A stretch of DNA of 64,000 bases, taken from positions 20,771 to 84,770 of the forward strand of contig JAFUFL010000039.1 in NCBI GenBank assembly GCA_017469935.1. The letters run 5' to 3'. A model generated the notes under the pieces. It did not search any database, had not been told where the DNA came from, and saw only the letters and a list, made by a program, of their open reading frames with translations. This DNA is from Lachnospiraceae bacterium (lineage in GTDB: Bacteria; Bacillota; Clostridia; Lachnospirales; Lachnospiraceae). Positions 51,777 through 60,770 of the stretch are shown piece after piece (position 1 is the first letter of the stretch; each line of letters starts with the position of its first letter). The position numbers and the translations under genes were made by a program.

Positions 51777-52184
51777 TCACAGATACAGCGCTCTCATGAA
51801 CTCGGGATAAGCGTCATCACAGATCAGCAGCATTCTGTACATAAGGCCGAAGGTCTCGTCACCGCAGGTGCTGGGCTCTACGACCGCATCGTCTGCCAGT
51901 GTCACAGTCATGTCCTTCTCATCGACATAGAATTTGACCCAGCTGTATGTCTTATTCATCTGGGAGCAGAGTCTGAGGATATTATTCATTTTATCTTCCG
52001 GAACTCTGATATAGTTGAAGGATCTGAGGTGAACCTCATTTCTCTCTTCCTCGATATGAATGTAGAGATCGACCTTCTGCGCGTTCTTTCCGTTGAAGCC
52101 TGTCTTGATCAGGGCACCTTCCTGAAGCACCTGATAATGCCAGCCCTTAGAATCCATATACTTACTAATCATTTCACAAAGCAT
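51777..52184 (-). CDS. YbjN-domain protein (type III chaperone-like fold)
   Basis: A 135-residue acidic protein after AAAGGAGTGTTGAG. The pattern of an N-terminal helix (MISKYMDSKGWHYQVLQEG), a beta-sheet with YIHIEEERNEVHLRSFNYIR, a helix of NNILRLCSQMNKTYSWVKFY, and a last strand/helix pair (DDAVVEPSTCGDETFGLMYR) fits the YbjN family, which shares the fold of secretion chaperones. It is cytoplasmic. It sits 125 bases upstream of the double-AAA+ protease on the same strand, so an adaptor or substrate-delivery role is an attractive inference. Confidence 0.75.
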   Translation of the reverse strand: MLCEMISKYMDSKGWHYQVLQEGALIKTGFNGKNAQKVDLYIHIEEERNEVHLRSFNYIRVPEDKMNNILRLCSQMNKTYSWVKFYVDEKDMTVTLADDAVVEPSTCGDETFGLMYRMLLICDDAYPEFMRALYL

Positions 52185-52333
52185 CTCAACACTCCTTTCT
52201 GACTGTAAACACAGACAGTGACCTTTTTTTACTTTTTAAATTATACTAAAATTTCGGCAATTTGAACAGAATTTTAACCTTTCATCGCTGATAATTGTTC
52301 CTTTTTTTGCTCAATAGGGCCCTCTGCGCTAAA

Positions 52334-53182
52334 TTATCTTACTATTTTCCAATTTTCCAGCCACTCATGTACAAGCGGGATCCACTGCACGGCTGTCGTG
52401 TCCATGATCCTCTTGTCGGACCGCGTGCGCCAGTCCGCAAGACTCATGCCGTGCACGTCGCCGGGGAATATGTGATATTCCACTTGCTTTTTTGCCCTGA
52501 TCAGTTCTGTGGCAAAATAGAGCGAGTTCTCCAGCGGCACCGCATTATCATAGGAGGTGTGCCACATAAAGACAGGAGGCACATCCTTCAATTCCTGCTT
52601 TTCCAGAGACATCTTTTCCAGCCAGAACGGATCGCTGCGCCTGTCCTCTCCCAGCAGATCGTCAAAGGATCCTCTGTGCGCATATTCTCCCGAAGTGATC
52701 ACCGGATAGCACAGGATCAGACCGTCCGGACGGATCTGCCCGGCCGTAAGCTGCAGGCCGTTCTCCTCCCGGATCTTCGCAAACCACTCCGTGTTCCAGA
52801 ATACCCCCAGAGATGCCGCCAGATGGCCGCCCGCCGAAAATCCCAGGACCGCGATCCGCTCCGGATCGATGCGCAGCGCTTCCGCATGATCCCGGATATA
52901 GGCCATCGATCTCGCCAGTTCCAGAAGAGCTGTCGGAAAGACGGCCGGCGCGCAGGAATAGCGCAGGACCGCCGTATGATAGCCCATGGCGTTAAACTGC
53001 ATCGCGACGATCTCCGCCTCCCTGTCCGAGGTGTGGTTGTACCCGCCGCCCGGGCAGACCAGGACCAGCGGCCGCTCCCGCACCGTGAAACTGTCCGTGA
53101 CCTCCAGGAAGAAAGTCTCCAGATAGGCATCTGAGCGAGTCCCGGGGACCCGGATCTCCTCTTTCAAAATATTGTGGATCAT
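52334..53182 (-). CDS. Alpha/beta-hydrolase esterase (BD-FAE/acetylesterase type)
   Basis: A 282-residue protein after GAGGAGTTAGAAGT. Oxyanion motif VLVCPGGGYNHTSDRE (near 42), nucleophile elbow AVLGFSAGGHLAASLG with Ser near 116, acid in SYDNAVPLE (near 215) and His in GDVHGMSLADW (near 250). There is no signal peptide. The closest style is intracellular acetyl-xylan or sugar acetylesterases and feruloyl-type esterases of clostridia, which deacetylate imported oligosaccharides; the substrate is not shown by neighbours. Confidence 0.87.
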   Translation of the reverse strand: MIHNILKEEIRVPGTRSDAYLETFFLEVTDSFTVRERPLVLVCPGGGYNHTSDREAEIVAMQFNAMGYHTAVLRYSCAPAVFPTALLELARSMAYIRDHAEALRIDPERIAVLGFSAGGHLAASLGVFWNTEWFAKIREENGLQLTAGQIRPDGLILCYPVITSGEYAHRGSFDDLLGEDRRSDPFWLEKMSLEKQELKDVPPVFMWHTSYDNAVPLENSLYFATELIRAKKQVEYHIFPGDVHGMSLADWRTRSDKRIMDTTAVQWIPLVHEWLENWKIVR

Positions 53183-53244
53183 ACTTCTAACTCCTCTTTA
53201 AATAATACTTTACATAACTGCCGGTTTTGTCATAAATTGTTATT

Positions 53245-53267
53245 ATTCAGCCCCCCGGGTGCTGAAT
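53245..53267. repeat. Minimal copy of the dispersed palindromic element
   Basis: ATTCAGCCCCCCGGGTGCTGAAT reads as the two ends of the family joined with no interior, forming a 23-bp near-perfect palindrome in the divergent gap between the esterase and the rhodanese gene. Confidence 0.7.
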
Positions 53268-53315
53268 CGTTAACATTGTAATTGCTGTATGGTTCTCAGA
53301 AAGGATCACCGACAT

Positions 53316-53639
53316 ATGGGTTTTTTAGACAAATTATTTAATAAAACGGACATCAACGCCGCCGTCGAAGAATTCAGAAGCACTCCGGGCGCTTATCTGA
53401 TCGATGTCAGAACGGGCCCCGAATACGAGGCCGGCCACATCGAGGGAAGCATCAATGTGCCCCTGGCCAGCGTCCACTTTATCGTCAATCACGTCCGCGA
53501 CATTGAGGCCCCTGTCTACGTCTACTGCCAGAGCGGCGCGCGCTCGGGCCAGGCCACTTCCATGTTCCGGGAAATGGGCTACAAAAACGTCAAAAATATC
53601 GGCGGCGTGAACCGCTACAAAGGGAAACTCGTGCGCTGA
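53316..53639 (+). CDS. Single-domain rhodanese
   Basis: A 107-residue protein from the second in-frame ATG (AAAGGATC upstream; nine more codons are possible). Rhodanese motifs: YLIDVRTGPEYEAGHIEGSI (CH2A) and the active-site loop VYCQSGARSGQA with Cys near residue 76. It carries persulfide sulfur between donors and acceptors. It is cytoplasmic and has no sulfur-metabolism neighbour, so its partner is unknown. Confidence 0.9.
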   Translation: MGFLDKLFNKTDINAAVEEFRSTPGAYLIDVRTGPEYEAGHIEGSINVPLASVHFIVNHVRDIEAPVYVYCQSGARSGQATSMFREMGYKNVKNIGGVNRYKGKLVR

Positions 53640-53648
53640 GATCAAAGT

Positions 53649-53728
53649 GCCGGGCGGGCGATTGTTCCTCAATTGATGCCTTATGCCGGGCGGGCGATTG
53701 TTCCTCAATTGATTCCCTATGCCGGGCG
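53649..53728. repeat. Tandem 36-bp repeat at the 3' end of the GNAT gene
   Basis: Two full copies of GCCGGGCGGGCGATTGTTCC plus TCAATTGATKCCYTAT and the first eight bases of a third. The second copy contains the stop codon of the acetyltransferase gene. Confidence 0.9.
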
Positions 53729-54364
53729 ATACACCCTCACATAGTACCCGGTGCCGGCGGCCTCCTCCTCATAGTCTCCATACATCATGCCCTGCAGGCT
53801 CAGGTCGAGGATCTCGTGATAGCCGCATCTCTCCAGAATCGCTATATTTTGGCTGCGAAGGACCGGGTCCTCTGCCGCATCTCCGTACAGCTCCGCCACC
53901 GGCGCCGGCGAGATGCCCACCGCACGGATCCGGATATTCATCGCGTGGTACAGGATGCGGTCCAGATGCGTCAGAAGATAGCTGCAGATCCCCCTGTTCC
54001 TGAACGGCGGCATCACGAAGACGCCCTGCAGGTACCCTGAGAATCCCTGTCTGTTTTTCCACTCGTCTGTCTTGGCGCACAGCTCCTGACAGCCGTTAAA
54101 AGCTTCTGCCAGCGCGACTTCCTCCCTTCCGATGGGATCCGCCGCGTTCAGAATGTCCATGCCGCTCGCGTACACCAGATTCTCATCGTAGAGCTTTCCC
54201 CAGATCTTGGCGCACATCTCTCCGCGGCACCACACTGTCACGTTGAAATTCATGCCAAAATAGTCATTAGCCTCATCATTTTCCTTCGGCGTCAGTTCCA
54301 GCTGGAAGGAGTCGTACTCCATTCTCGTAGAAAACACTTTCAAAGTATAGACTTCTCTGTTCAT
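53717..54364 (-). CDS. GNAT-type acetyltransferase
   Basis: A 215-residue protein from the ATG ten bases after GGAG; 30 upstream codons lack a site. Motif A of the GNAT fold is VFVMPPFRNRGICSYLLTHL (near 120; R-x-x-G-x form). Acyl-CoA binding is expected, but the acceptor is unknown. The C-terminus (TGYYVRVYRPA) is set by a stop codon inside a tandem repeat, so the end may differ in relatives. Confidence 0.78.
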   Translation of the reverse strand: MNREVYTLKVFSTRMEYDSFQLELTPKENDEANDYFGMNFNVTVWCRGEMCAKIWGKLYDENLVYASGMDILNAADPIGREEVALAEAFNGCQELCAKTDEWKNRQGFSGYLQGVFVMPPFRNRGICSYLLTHLDRILYHAMNIRIRAVGISPAPVAELYGDAAEDPVLRSQNIAILERCGYHEILDLSLQGMMYGDYEEEAAGTGYYVRVYRPA

Positions 54365-54495
54365 AAGAATCTCCGTTCCGTTCGTTGCAAAGTTCATGCT
54401 TTTTTGTTTCACAGGGCGATTTGTCTCCTGCCGCGCTGCAAAAAAATGTGCCAATATGAGTGCAATAATTAATGTAGCAATATTTGTTATTAGTG

Positions 54496-54504
54496 TGTTA
54501 TAAT
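54496..54504 (+). promoter_or_regulatory. Extended -10 promoter of the MATE gene
   Basis: TGTTATAAT is a perfect TGnTATAAT extended -10, 43 bases before the start codon; no good -35 is visible, as is common for this promoter type. Confidence 0.5.
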
Positions 54505-54547
54505 GCCACGTGATTTACGAATAGAAGACAACAAAGGAGAATGAATC

Positions 54548-55957
54548 TTGGCATCCAACACTAATCCCAAAGAAAACAAGATGGGCGTAATGCCGGTCAA
54601 AAGACTGATCATCAGCATGGCACTCCCCATGATGATCTCCATGCTCGTGCAGGCCCTTTACAACGTCGTTGACAGTATCTTCGTGGCAAGGCTCGGAGAG
54701 GATGCGCTCTCGGCCGTCACCTATGCTTTCCCGCTGCAGAATCTGATGATTGCGGTCGGCTCCGGTACCGGCGTCGGTATGAACGCCCTTCTCTCCCGCT
54801 CTCTGGGAGAAAAGCGGTTCGACAAATCCGACTCCGCCGCCAACATGGGCATTTTTCTCACGTTCTGCAGTTTCATAGCATTTTTGCTCTTCGCTCTTTT
54901 CGGCTCCCACTGGGCCGTAGCCGTTCAGCTGGGCAGCAGCACAAGCGAATCCGCCGCACAGATCATCGCGGACGGCCACGCTTACCTGTCGATCGTGACC
55001 GGTCTCTCTCTCGGCCTTTTCTTCCAGATGACCTTTGAGAGACTTCTGCAGTCTACCGGGCGCACGCAGCTGAGCATGATCAGCCAGACCACCGGCGCGG
55101 TCATCAACATCATTTTCGACCCGATCATGATCTTCGGCCTTTTCGGTTTCCCCAGGCTCGGCGTCGCAGGCGCCGCCTACGCAACCGTGCTCGGTCAGAG
55201 CATCGCGGCACTGCTGGGTCTCTTCATGAACCTGAAGTTCAACAGCGATATCCATCTGAGCTGGAAGAGCATCCTTCACCCGGACCTCGACACGATCAGT
55301 CGCATCTATGCCGTCGGCGTTCCTTCTATCCTGATGATGTCCATCGGATCGATCATGACCTACGGCATGAACATGATCCTGACTGCCTTTTCAACGACAG
55401 CAACTGCCGTATTCGGCGTTTACTTCAAGCTGCAGAGCTTCTTCTTCATGCCGGTTTTCGGTCTCAACAACGGACTGATCCCTGTTTTGGCCTATAATTA
55501 CGGTGCGAGAAGAAAGGACCGTATCGACGAGGCACTGAAGTTCTCCTTCGGCGTCGCGATCATTATCATGCTCTGCGGGACACTGATCATGCACCTCTTC
55601 CCCGATGTGCTGCTCGGCTTCTTCAATGCGGACGAGGCAATGCTCGAGATCGGCATCCCGGCGCAGAGGATCATCAGCCTGTGCTTCCCCTTTGCCGCCA
55701 TCGGCATCATCTCCGGCTCTATCTTCCAGGCCTTCTCACAGAGTATCTACTCTCTGATCATCTCGCTCGGAAGACAGCTGGTAGTCCTGCTGCCCGTCGC
55801 CTGGCTCCTGTCCAAGACAGGGGATGTCACCAATGTCTGGTGGGCCTTCCCCATCGCGGAGGGCGTCTCCGTCGTCCTCTCCTTCATCTTCTTCAGGAAG
55901 ATTTACAGCCAGGTTGTCAAGCCTCTGGGGAAGCCGCAGGAGGAGGCGGGCAAGTGA
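54548..55957 (+). CDS. MATE family multidrug efflux transporter
   Basis: A 469-residue protein. The start is TTG, eight bases after AAAGGAG; an ATG 12 codons later is the alternative. Twelve predicted membrane helices in two halves, with family motifs PMMISMLVQALYNVVDSIFV, MNALLSRSLGEKRF and, in the second half, GLNNGLIPVLAYNYGARRKDR. It is expected to export cationic drugs or metabolites using a Na+ or H+ gradient. Monocistronic and convergent with the radical-SAM operon. Confidence 0.93.
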   Translation: MASNTNPKENKMGVMPVKRLIISMALPMMISMLVQALYNVVDSIFVARLGEDALSAVTYAFPLQNLMIAVGSGTGVGMNALLSRSLGEKRFDKSDSAANMGIFLTFCSFIAFLLFALFGSHWAVAVQLGSSTSESAAQIIADGHAYLSIVTGLSLGLFFQMTFERLLQSTGRTQLSMISQTTGAVINIIFDPIMIFGLFGFPRLGVAGAAYATVLGQSIAALLGLFMNLKFNSDIHLSWKSILHPDLDTISRIYAVGVPSILMMSIGSIMTYGMNMILTAFSTTATAVFGVYFKLQSFFFMPVFGLNNGLIPVLAYNYGARRKDRIDEALKFSFGVAIIIMLCGTLIMHLFPDVLLGFFNADEAMLEIGIPAQRIISLCFPFAAIGIISGSIFQAFSQSIYSLIISLGRQLVVLLPVAWLLSKTGDVTNVWWAFPIAEGVSVVLSFIFFRKIYSQVVKPLGKPQEEAGK

Positions 55958-56083
55958 AAATGACGCAGGAAGCTGCGGACACTTGAGAGTACCGCAGGAA
56001 GATGCGGAATTTCATGAAGGTCTCTTATAAGAAGACTTCATAAAGACTATGCGGGAGGATGCACTGTTCTGAAACAGCTTCTC

Positions 56084-56785
56084 TCAGGGAATCCTCTCAC
56101 CCAAATCTCCCAATGAAATATAGTTCTCTCCCGACGCGTCTTTTGTCAGAAGATCCAATCTGTGGACCTGCAGCGCAAAAGGCGGAAGTTCATGACCATA
56201 GGACCGGAACATCTCTCCAAAGAGCTGTTCCGGTTTTAAATTGTCTCCGACGCTGCAGCACAGGCGCAGGTAGACACACTCATCGCGAATCTCCATATCG
56301 TAGATCCACTCCTTCATATCGACTTCCCGGGTGCCTTTCTTGGTCTCCTTAATCCAGGGAATATTCTCCCTGGCACAGAATTCCTCAAGCCCCTTCTTCC
56401 AATCCCAGTCCGGCTCGAATCCCTCCCGGAACCATACTTCGTAATCTGCGGCGGCCACGATCGTCATCGCCTTCATCTTCTTTCCGCCGTCTACTTCGCG
56501 AAAATCAAGTATATCCAGGCCCTCACACATATATTTCCCCAGCTGCTGCATGGCTTTTTCCGTAGAGATCGGCTCCTCCAACTCTATATCCATGTATTCC
56601 GCGCTGCTGGTAGGCCCTACGCCCAGCGGCATCGCGAAGGACATGACCATCCTCTGATGCATCCCCTCATCATATTTGACCGGGATATCCGTCCGCCTCA
56701 CAGCTCTCATCAGGTACTTCATGAGCTCAAGGTGTCCTATGAACTTCATGGGTCCGTATTTAGCAAACTTAACTCTGACTCTCAC
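56084..56785 (-). CDS. TIGR03936 family radical-SAM-associated protein (DUF2344)
   Basis: A 233-residue protein starting at GTG immediately after the TAA of the upstream gene (AGAGGA eight bases before). The conserved opening RVRVKFAKYGPMKFIGHLEL and YDEGMHQRMVMSFAMPLGVG mark the DUF2344 family. It always travels with the TIGR03960 radical-SAM protein and is thought to act with it in tRNA or ribosome-related chemistry; the reaction is not established here. Translational coupling is likely. Confidence 0.92.
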   Translation of the reverse strand: MRVRVKFAKYGPMKFIGHLELMKYLMRAVRRTDIPVKYDEGMHQRMVMSFAMPLGVGPTSSAEYMDIELEEPISTEKAMQQLGKYMCEGLDILDFREVDGGKKMKAMTIVAAADYEVWFREGFEPDWDWKKGLEEFCARENIPWIKETKKGTREVDMKEWIYDMEIRDECVYLRLCCSVGDNLKPEQLFGEMFRSYGHELPPFALQVHRLDLLTKDASGENYISLGDLGERIP

Positions 56786-58681
56786 TTATTGTTTCCTCTT
56801 ACAAATCCCCGCACCAAATCTCGCCGCCCCACATCCCGAGCACTGCTCCTTGCAATTGGGCGTGATCACGCCTTCCTGCGCCCGCTTCCACTCGCGCAGC
56901 AAAAAGACCTTCGTGACGCCGATATCGATGAAATCCCAGGGCAGGATCTCGTCCACGGATCTCTCCCGCAGGGCGAAGAAATTCATGTCGACGCCCGTAT
57001 TCTCGCAGGCCTTAAGCCAGCGGGAATAGTCCCAGGTCTCGATCCAGGCGTCGTACATGGCGCCCAGTCGGTAGGCTTCCAGGATCACCGCTGCGCAGCG
57101 CCTGTCGCCGCGCGCAAGGAATCCTTCCAGGACCGTGCCGTCCGCCTCGTGGTACTTGTACCAGATGCTGCGGCGGTTTAGGACTTCCTGGATGCCGTCA
57201 TAGACCGTGCCCGCAAACTCCAGATACTGCTCGGGCGTGTACATGGGCGCCCACTGAAGCGGCGTGAACGGTTTGGGAACGAAGAAGGATGTGCTCACCG
57301 TGATATCGCACCGTCCGTTTCTCTTCTCCTTGGGCACCTCCTGGAAATAGGCCACGGCGATCTTGTTGGCCAGCTCCGCGATCTCCCGCCGGTCCTGCGG
57401 CGTCTCCGTGGGCAGGCCAAGCATGAAATAGAGCTTGACCTTCTTCCAGCCTCCGCGGAAGGCCTCCCGCGCGCCGTGCAGGATCTCCTCCTCCGTGATT
57501 CCCTTGTTGATGACGTCTCTGAGCCTCTGGGAGCCCGCCTCCGGGGCAAAAGTCAGATTGCCGCGCCTTGCATCCTGAAGCCTCGCCATGACGTCGAGAG
57601 AGAAGGAATCGATGCGGAGCGAAGGCAGCTGCAGCGTTGTGCCGCGCGGCCCGTATGTATCCACAATGTAGTTTACCAGTTCCTTGATGCACGAGTAGTC
57701 GCTGGAACTGAGAGAGCTGAGGGTGAAGTCGTCCTGCCCCGTGTTCTCTATGAGCTGGTCCGTGTACGCTTTGAGCCTGTCAAAAGACCGCTCCCTGTTG
57801 GGCCTGTAGATCATGCCCGCCTGGCAGAAGCGGCAGCCTCGGATGCAGCCCCTCTGGATTTCGACCACCGCCCGGTCCTGCGTGACCTGAATGAAGGGCA
57901 CCAGCTGATGCAACGGATAAGGCGCCGCGTCGAGGTCCTTTACCGTCTGCTTCAGGATCTTTTCCGGCACGCCGGAAACAGTGGGAGCAAAGGACGCGAT
58001 CGTTCCGTCCTCTTTGTAGGTCACCTCGTAGAGAGACGGGACATAGATGCCGGGCACCTGCCTGGCCGCCTCGATCAGGAACTCCCTGCGTCTCCTGCCG
58101 GCCGCTTTCATCTCTTTATACAAGTCCAGCAGCTGATCGTAAACGGTCTCCCCTTCGCCGATGTAGAACATGTCGAAGAACTCCGCGATTGGCTCCGGAT
58201 TGTAGGAACAGGGGCCCCCGCCGATCACGATCGGGACCGACTCGTCCCTCTCCGAGGCTTTGAGCGGAATTCCGGACAGGTCCAGGATCTGCAGCACATT
58301 CGTGTAGCAGAGCTCAAACTGCAGCGTGATCCCCAGAAAATCGAAGTCCCGGATCGGATCCTGCGACTCCAATGCAAAAAGCGGGATCTTTCGCTCCCGC
58401 AATACTTTGTCCAGGTCCAGCCAGGGGGAGTACACCCGCTCGCACCAGGTGTCCTCCCTGCGGTTGAACATATCGTATAAAATTTGAATTCCCAAGTGGG
58501 ACATGCCCACTTCATAGACGTCCGGGAAGCACATCGCGAAGCGGATCTCTATTTTGTCACGGTCCTTGTAGACCGCGTTTCCCTCGTTGCCGATGTACCG
58601 CGCCGGCTTCTGCACGCTGAGCAGTACGTCGTCGGTAAGTGCCAGCGTTCTCATTTTTCCCGCAGTGCCATTTATTGTCAT
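56786..58681 (-). CDS. TIGR03960 family B12-binding/radical-SAM protein
   Basis: A 631-residue protein. The opening LLSVQKPARYIGNEGNAVYK is the family hallmark. A B12-binding-like domain (~40-170; GMSHLGIQILYDM, VIGGGPCSYNPEPIAEF) precedes the radical-SAM core with the cluster motif QRGCIRGCRFCQAG (CxxxCxxC, near 275). A Cys-rich end (CKEQCSGCGAARFG) may hold another cluster. The annotated ATG lacks a close ribosome site; an ATG nine codons later (MRTLAL) matches where relatives begin. In many Firmicutes this pair lies next to rng and rplU, but here those genes are absent and GDPD is upstream. Confidence 0.93.
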   Translation of the reverse strand: MTINGTAGKMRTLALTDDVLLSVQKPARYIGNEGNAVYKDRDKIEIRFAMCFPDVYEVGMSHLGIQILYDMFNRREDTWCERVYSPWLDLDKVLRERKIPLFALESQDPIRDFDFLGITLQFELCYTNVLQILDLSGIPLKASERDESVPIVIGGGPCSYNPEPIAEFFDMFYIGEGETVYDQLLDLYKEMKAAGRRRREFLIEAARQVPGIYVPSLYEVTYKEDGTIASFAPTVSGVPEKILKQTVKDLDAAPYPLHQLVPFIQVTQDRAVVEIQRGCIRGCRFCQAGMIYRPNRERSFDRLKAYTDQLIENTGQDDFTLSSLSSSDYSCIKELVNYIVDTYGPRGTTLQLPSLRIDSFSLDVMARLQDARRGNLTFAPEAGSQRLRDVINKGITEEEILHGAREAFRGGWKKVKLYFMLGLPTETPQDRREIAELANKIAVAYFQEVPKEKRNGRCDITVSTSFFVPKPFTPLQWAPMYTPEQYLEFAGTVYDGIQEVLNRRSIWYKYHEADGTVLEGFLARGDRRCAAVILEAYRLGAMYDAWIETWDYSRWLKACENTGVDMNFFALRERSVDEILPWDFIDIGVTKVFLLREWKRAQEGVITPNCKEQCSGCGAARFGAGICKRKQ

Positions 58682-58700
58682 TGTTTCTCTGTACTTTCTC

Positions 58701-60566
58701 CTACAAGAATGAAAATGCGGACTCGATCCTTCGGATCATATTCATCGCATTTGAATCGTATTCGTCTATGACCGACTTGCACAGGCCCGGGTCATTTGTG
58801 AGGATTGCGTCCACGTTCAGGCTCACAAGCCTCTCCATGGTGTCCCTCTCGTTGACCGTCCAGACAAAGACGTGCTTTCCGGCCCGGTGGATCCTCTCAA
58901 TGTTCTCGTAAGTCGCGAACGTCTCCTGAATGCTTATGATATCTGCGGCGTCAAGCGATTCTATGTTCCCGATTCCGATGGCCGACGTGTAGGCGGTCAG
59001 CACGGAAGGATTGATCTCTCGGATTTCCTCCAGGGTCTTGTAATCCTGGCTCGTCACATCGCAGTTTGCGATGTAGTCGTTGGCCACAATGATATCCACC
59101 ACCTTCTGCGTGATTCCCTCATCGTGACCGTTGCGCTTGATCTCGATGTTGAGATAGAGCTTGTCCTTCCCGCTCCCGGCCAGCTTTATGACTTCATCCA
59201 GCGTGGGGATCTCCGTTCCGGCGAAGGATTCGTTAAAAAATCGCCCGTTGTCCAGATCCTTGATCTCGTCATAGGTCACTTCCCAGACATTCTTGTCCAC
59301 CCCCGTTGTCCGCCTGAGATTGTCGTCGTGCATCACGATGATCGTGCCGTCCTTAAGCATCTGCACATCCAGCTCCGCCGCCGTAACCCCCTCATCGATG
59401 CACTTTTGAAAAGCCGGCATCGTGTTCTCGGGCGCCTCAGCGGAAAAGCCTCTGTGCGCCATGATCATGGGCGTGCCGTAATCCGTGTTGAGGATCCACC
59501 GAATCTGGGCAAACCTTCTGGGCACCGAGAAAAAGATGCTGACCGCGCAGATTGCAAGAACCAGATACTTAAGGATCGGATAGCGGTAAAAATAGTGCGG
59601 CGGCTCCGTGTACTCCAGGACCGGCTCGCCGAGCTGCTCCTTCCTTTTATAGTAGGCGTTCTGAAAGCTCGCCATCATAAGTGGGATCATAACCCACAAG
59701 AAAGCGATGTAGAACATGATCCCGGTGGGAATCAGCCTCTCGAGCATAAAAGTCTCAAGGGGGTCCGTCTCCCCGGGCATCACCCACAGCGACAGAAGGT
59801 ACCAGCCGATCACGATCAGCAAGGTGCCCACAGAAAAGATTATATAGCAGAATATTCCCCAGATCGCTGTGAGGAACAGCACCCTGAAAAAGTACCTTCC
59901 GCTGATCATGGCGGCGCTTTTTCTGCAGGCCGTTCCGAAGCTCACGCTGTCCTCTTCCATCATGATCGGGATCGCGAAGAGCCAGCGCACGAAGAAGTAC
60001 ATGGCCACAAAGATCAGGATCTGATAGGCGATCCCTTCCCACGGGCGCTTTTCGAAGTCCTCCAGAATGAATCCCGGAATCCGGATCACCGAAGTGATGC
60101 TGGATATGTCCGCGATCGCGGAAGATCCGAAGCGCATGACGAAGATCACGTAGGGGATCAGTCCCCAGTTCTCGAACTTGGCGCGCTCCACACACAGATC
60201 AAAGCCCGTAGAGAAGATCTGCCGCACCGTTTTTTTCTTTCCCCATTTGGACGCCTGTAGTGTGTCGTAGATGGCAAACTGCTCGAACGAGGCTGCCGCC
60301 ACCAGCATCAGGACCATGACGAAAAACACGATCCACGAGATCGGATTGCGGACAAAAGTGCCGGCATTATACCAGGCGATGACCTTGGTTTTGTTCCCGA
60401 TCAGCCACAGCCTCTGCATCCAGGTCATGATAGGAAACAGCACCAGAAAAGTGAGGATCCTGAAGATTACCTCAAAAACGATCAGGCTCCTGCTGTTCTC
60501 CTTCATTAATGCGAATGGGCGCAGAACGCCCTTGAGCCAGTTTACTGTTCCTCTGATTATAAACAT
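58701..60566 (-). CDS. Membrane glycerophosphodiester phosphodiesterase
   Basis: A 621-residue protein after GGGGGAAGACAG. The N-terminal ~330 residues are the GPDPase_memb type, with about seven membrane helices. The C-terminal ~260 residues form the GDPD barrel with active-site motifs MIMAHRGFSAEAPENTMPAF, AELDVQMLKDGTIIVMHDD and YLNIEIKRNG (metal-binding Glu and Asp). It hydrolyses glycerophosphodiesters, probably from lipid or lipoteichoic-acid turnover, at the membrane. It is 19 bases upstream of the radical-SAM gene, so they are likely co-transcribed. Confidence 0.93.
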   Translation of the reverse strand: MFIIRGTVNWLKGVLRPFALMKENSRSLIVFEVIFRILTFLVLFPIMTWMQRLWLIGNKTKVIAWYNAGTFVRNPISWIVFFVMVLMLVAAASFEQFAIYDTLQASKWGKKKTVRQIFSTGFDLCVERAKFENWGLIPYVIFVMRFGSSAIADISSITSVIRIPGFILEDFEKRPWEGIAYQILIFVAMYFFVRWLFAIPIMMEEDSVSFGTACRKSAAMISGRYFFRVLFLTAIWGIFCYIIFSVGTLLIVIGWYLLSLWVMPGETDPLETFMLERLIPTGIMFYIAFLWVMIPLMMASFQNAYYKRKEQLGEPVLEYTEPPHYFYRYPILKYLVLAICAVSIFFSVPRRFAQIRWILNTDYGTPMIMAHRGFSAEAPENTMPAFQKCIDEGVTAAELDVQMLKDGTIIVMHDDNLRRTTGVDKNVWEVTYDEIKDLDNGRFFNESFAGTEIPTLDEVIKLAGSGKDKLYLNIEIKRNGHDEGITQKVVDIIVANDYIANCDVTSQDYKTLEEIREINPSVLTAYTSAIGIGNIESLDAADIISIQETFATYENIERIHRAGKHVFVWTVNERDTMERLVSLNVDAILTNDPGLCKSVIDEYDSNAMNMIRRIESAFSFL

Positions 60567-60770
60567 CTGTCTTCCCCCGATTGAATTAAGACAACCCGTG
60601 ATGTGAAATTGGCAGAGTGAACCGCTCCGCTACTATGTTAGTTTATCATTGCTTTTCTTTATTGTGAACTCTTCCTTTCCGCGCGTGCGCGGGGAACTTT
60701 TCTGTTGCACTTTTTTCCTCTTTGACGTATCATACACTCGTTATGTCAGCGATTTAAAGGAGTAAAGCGT

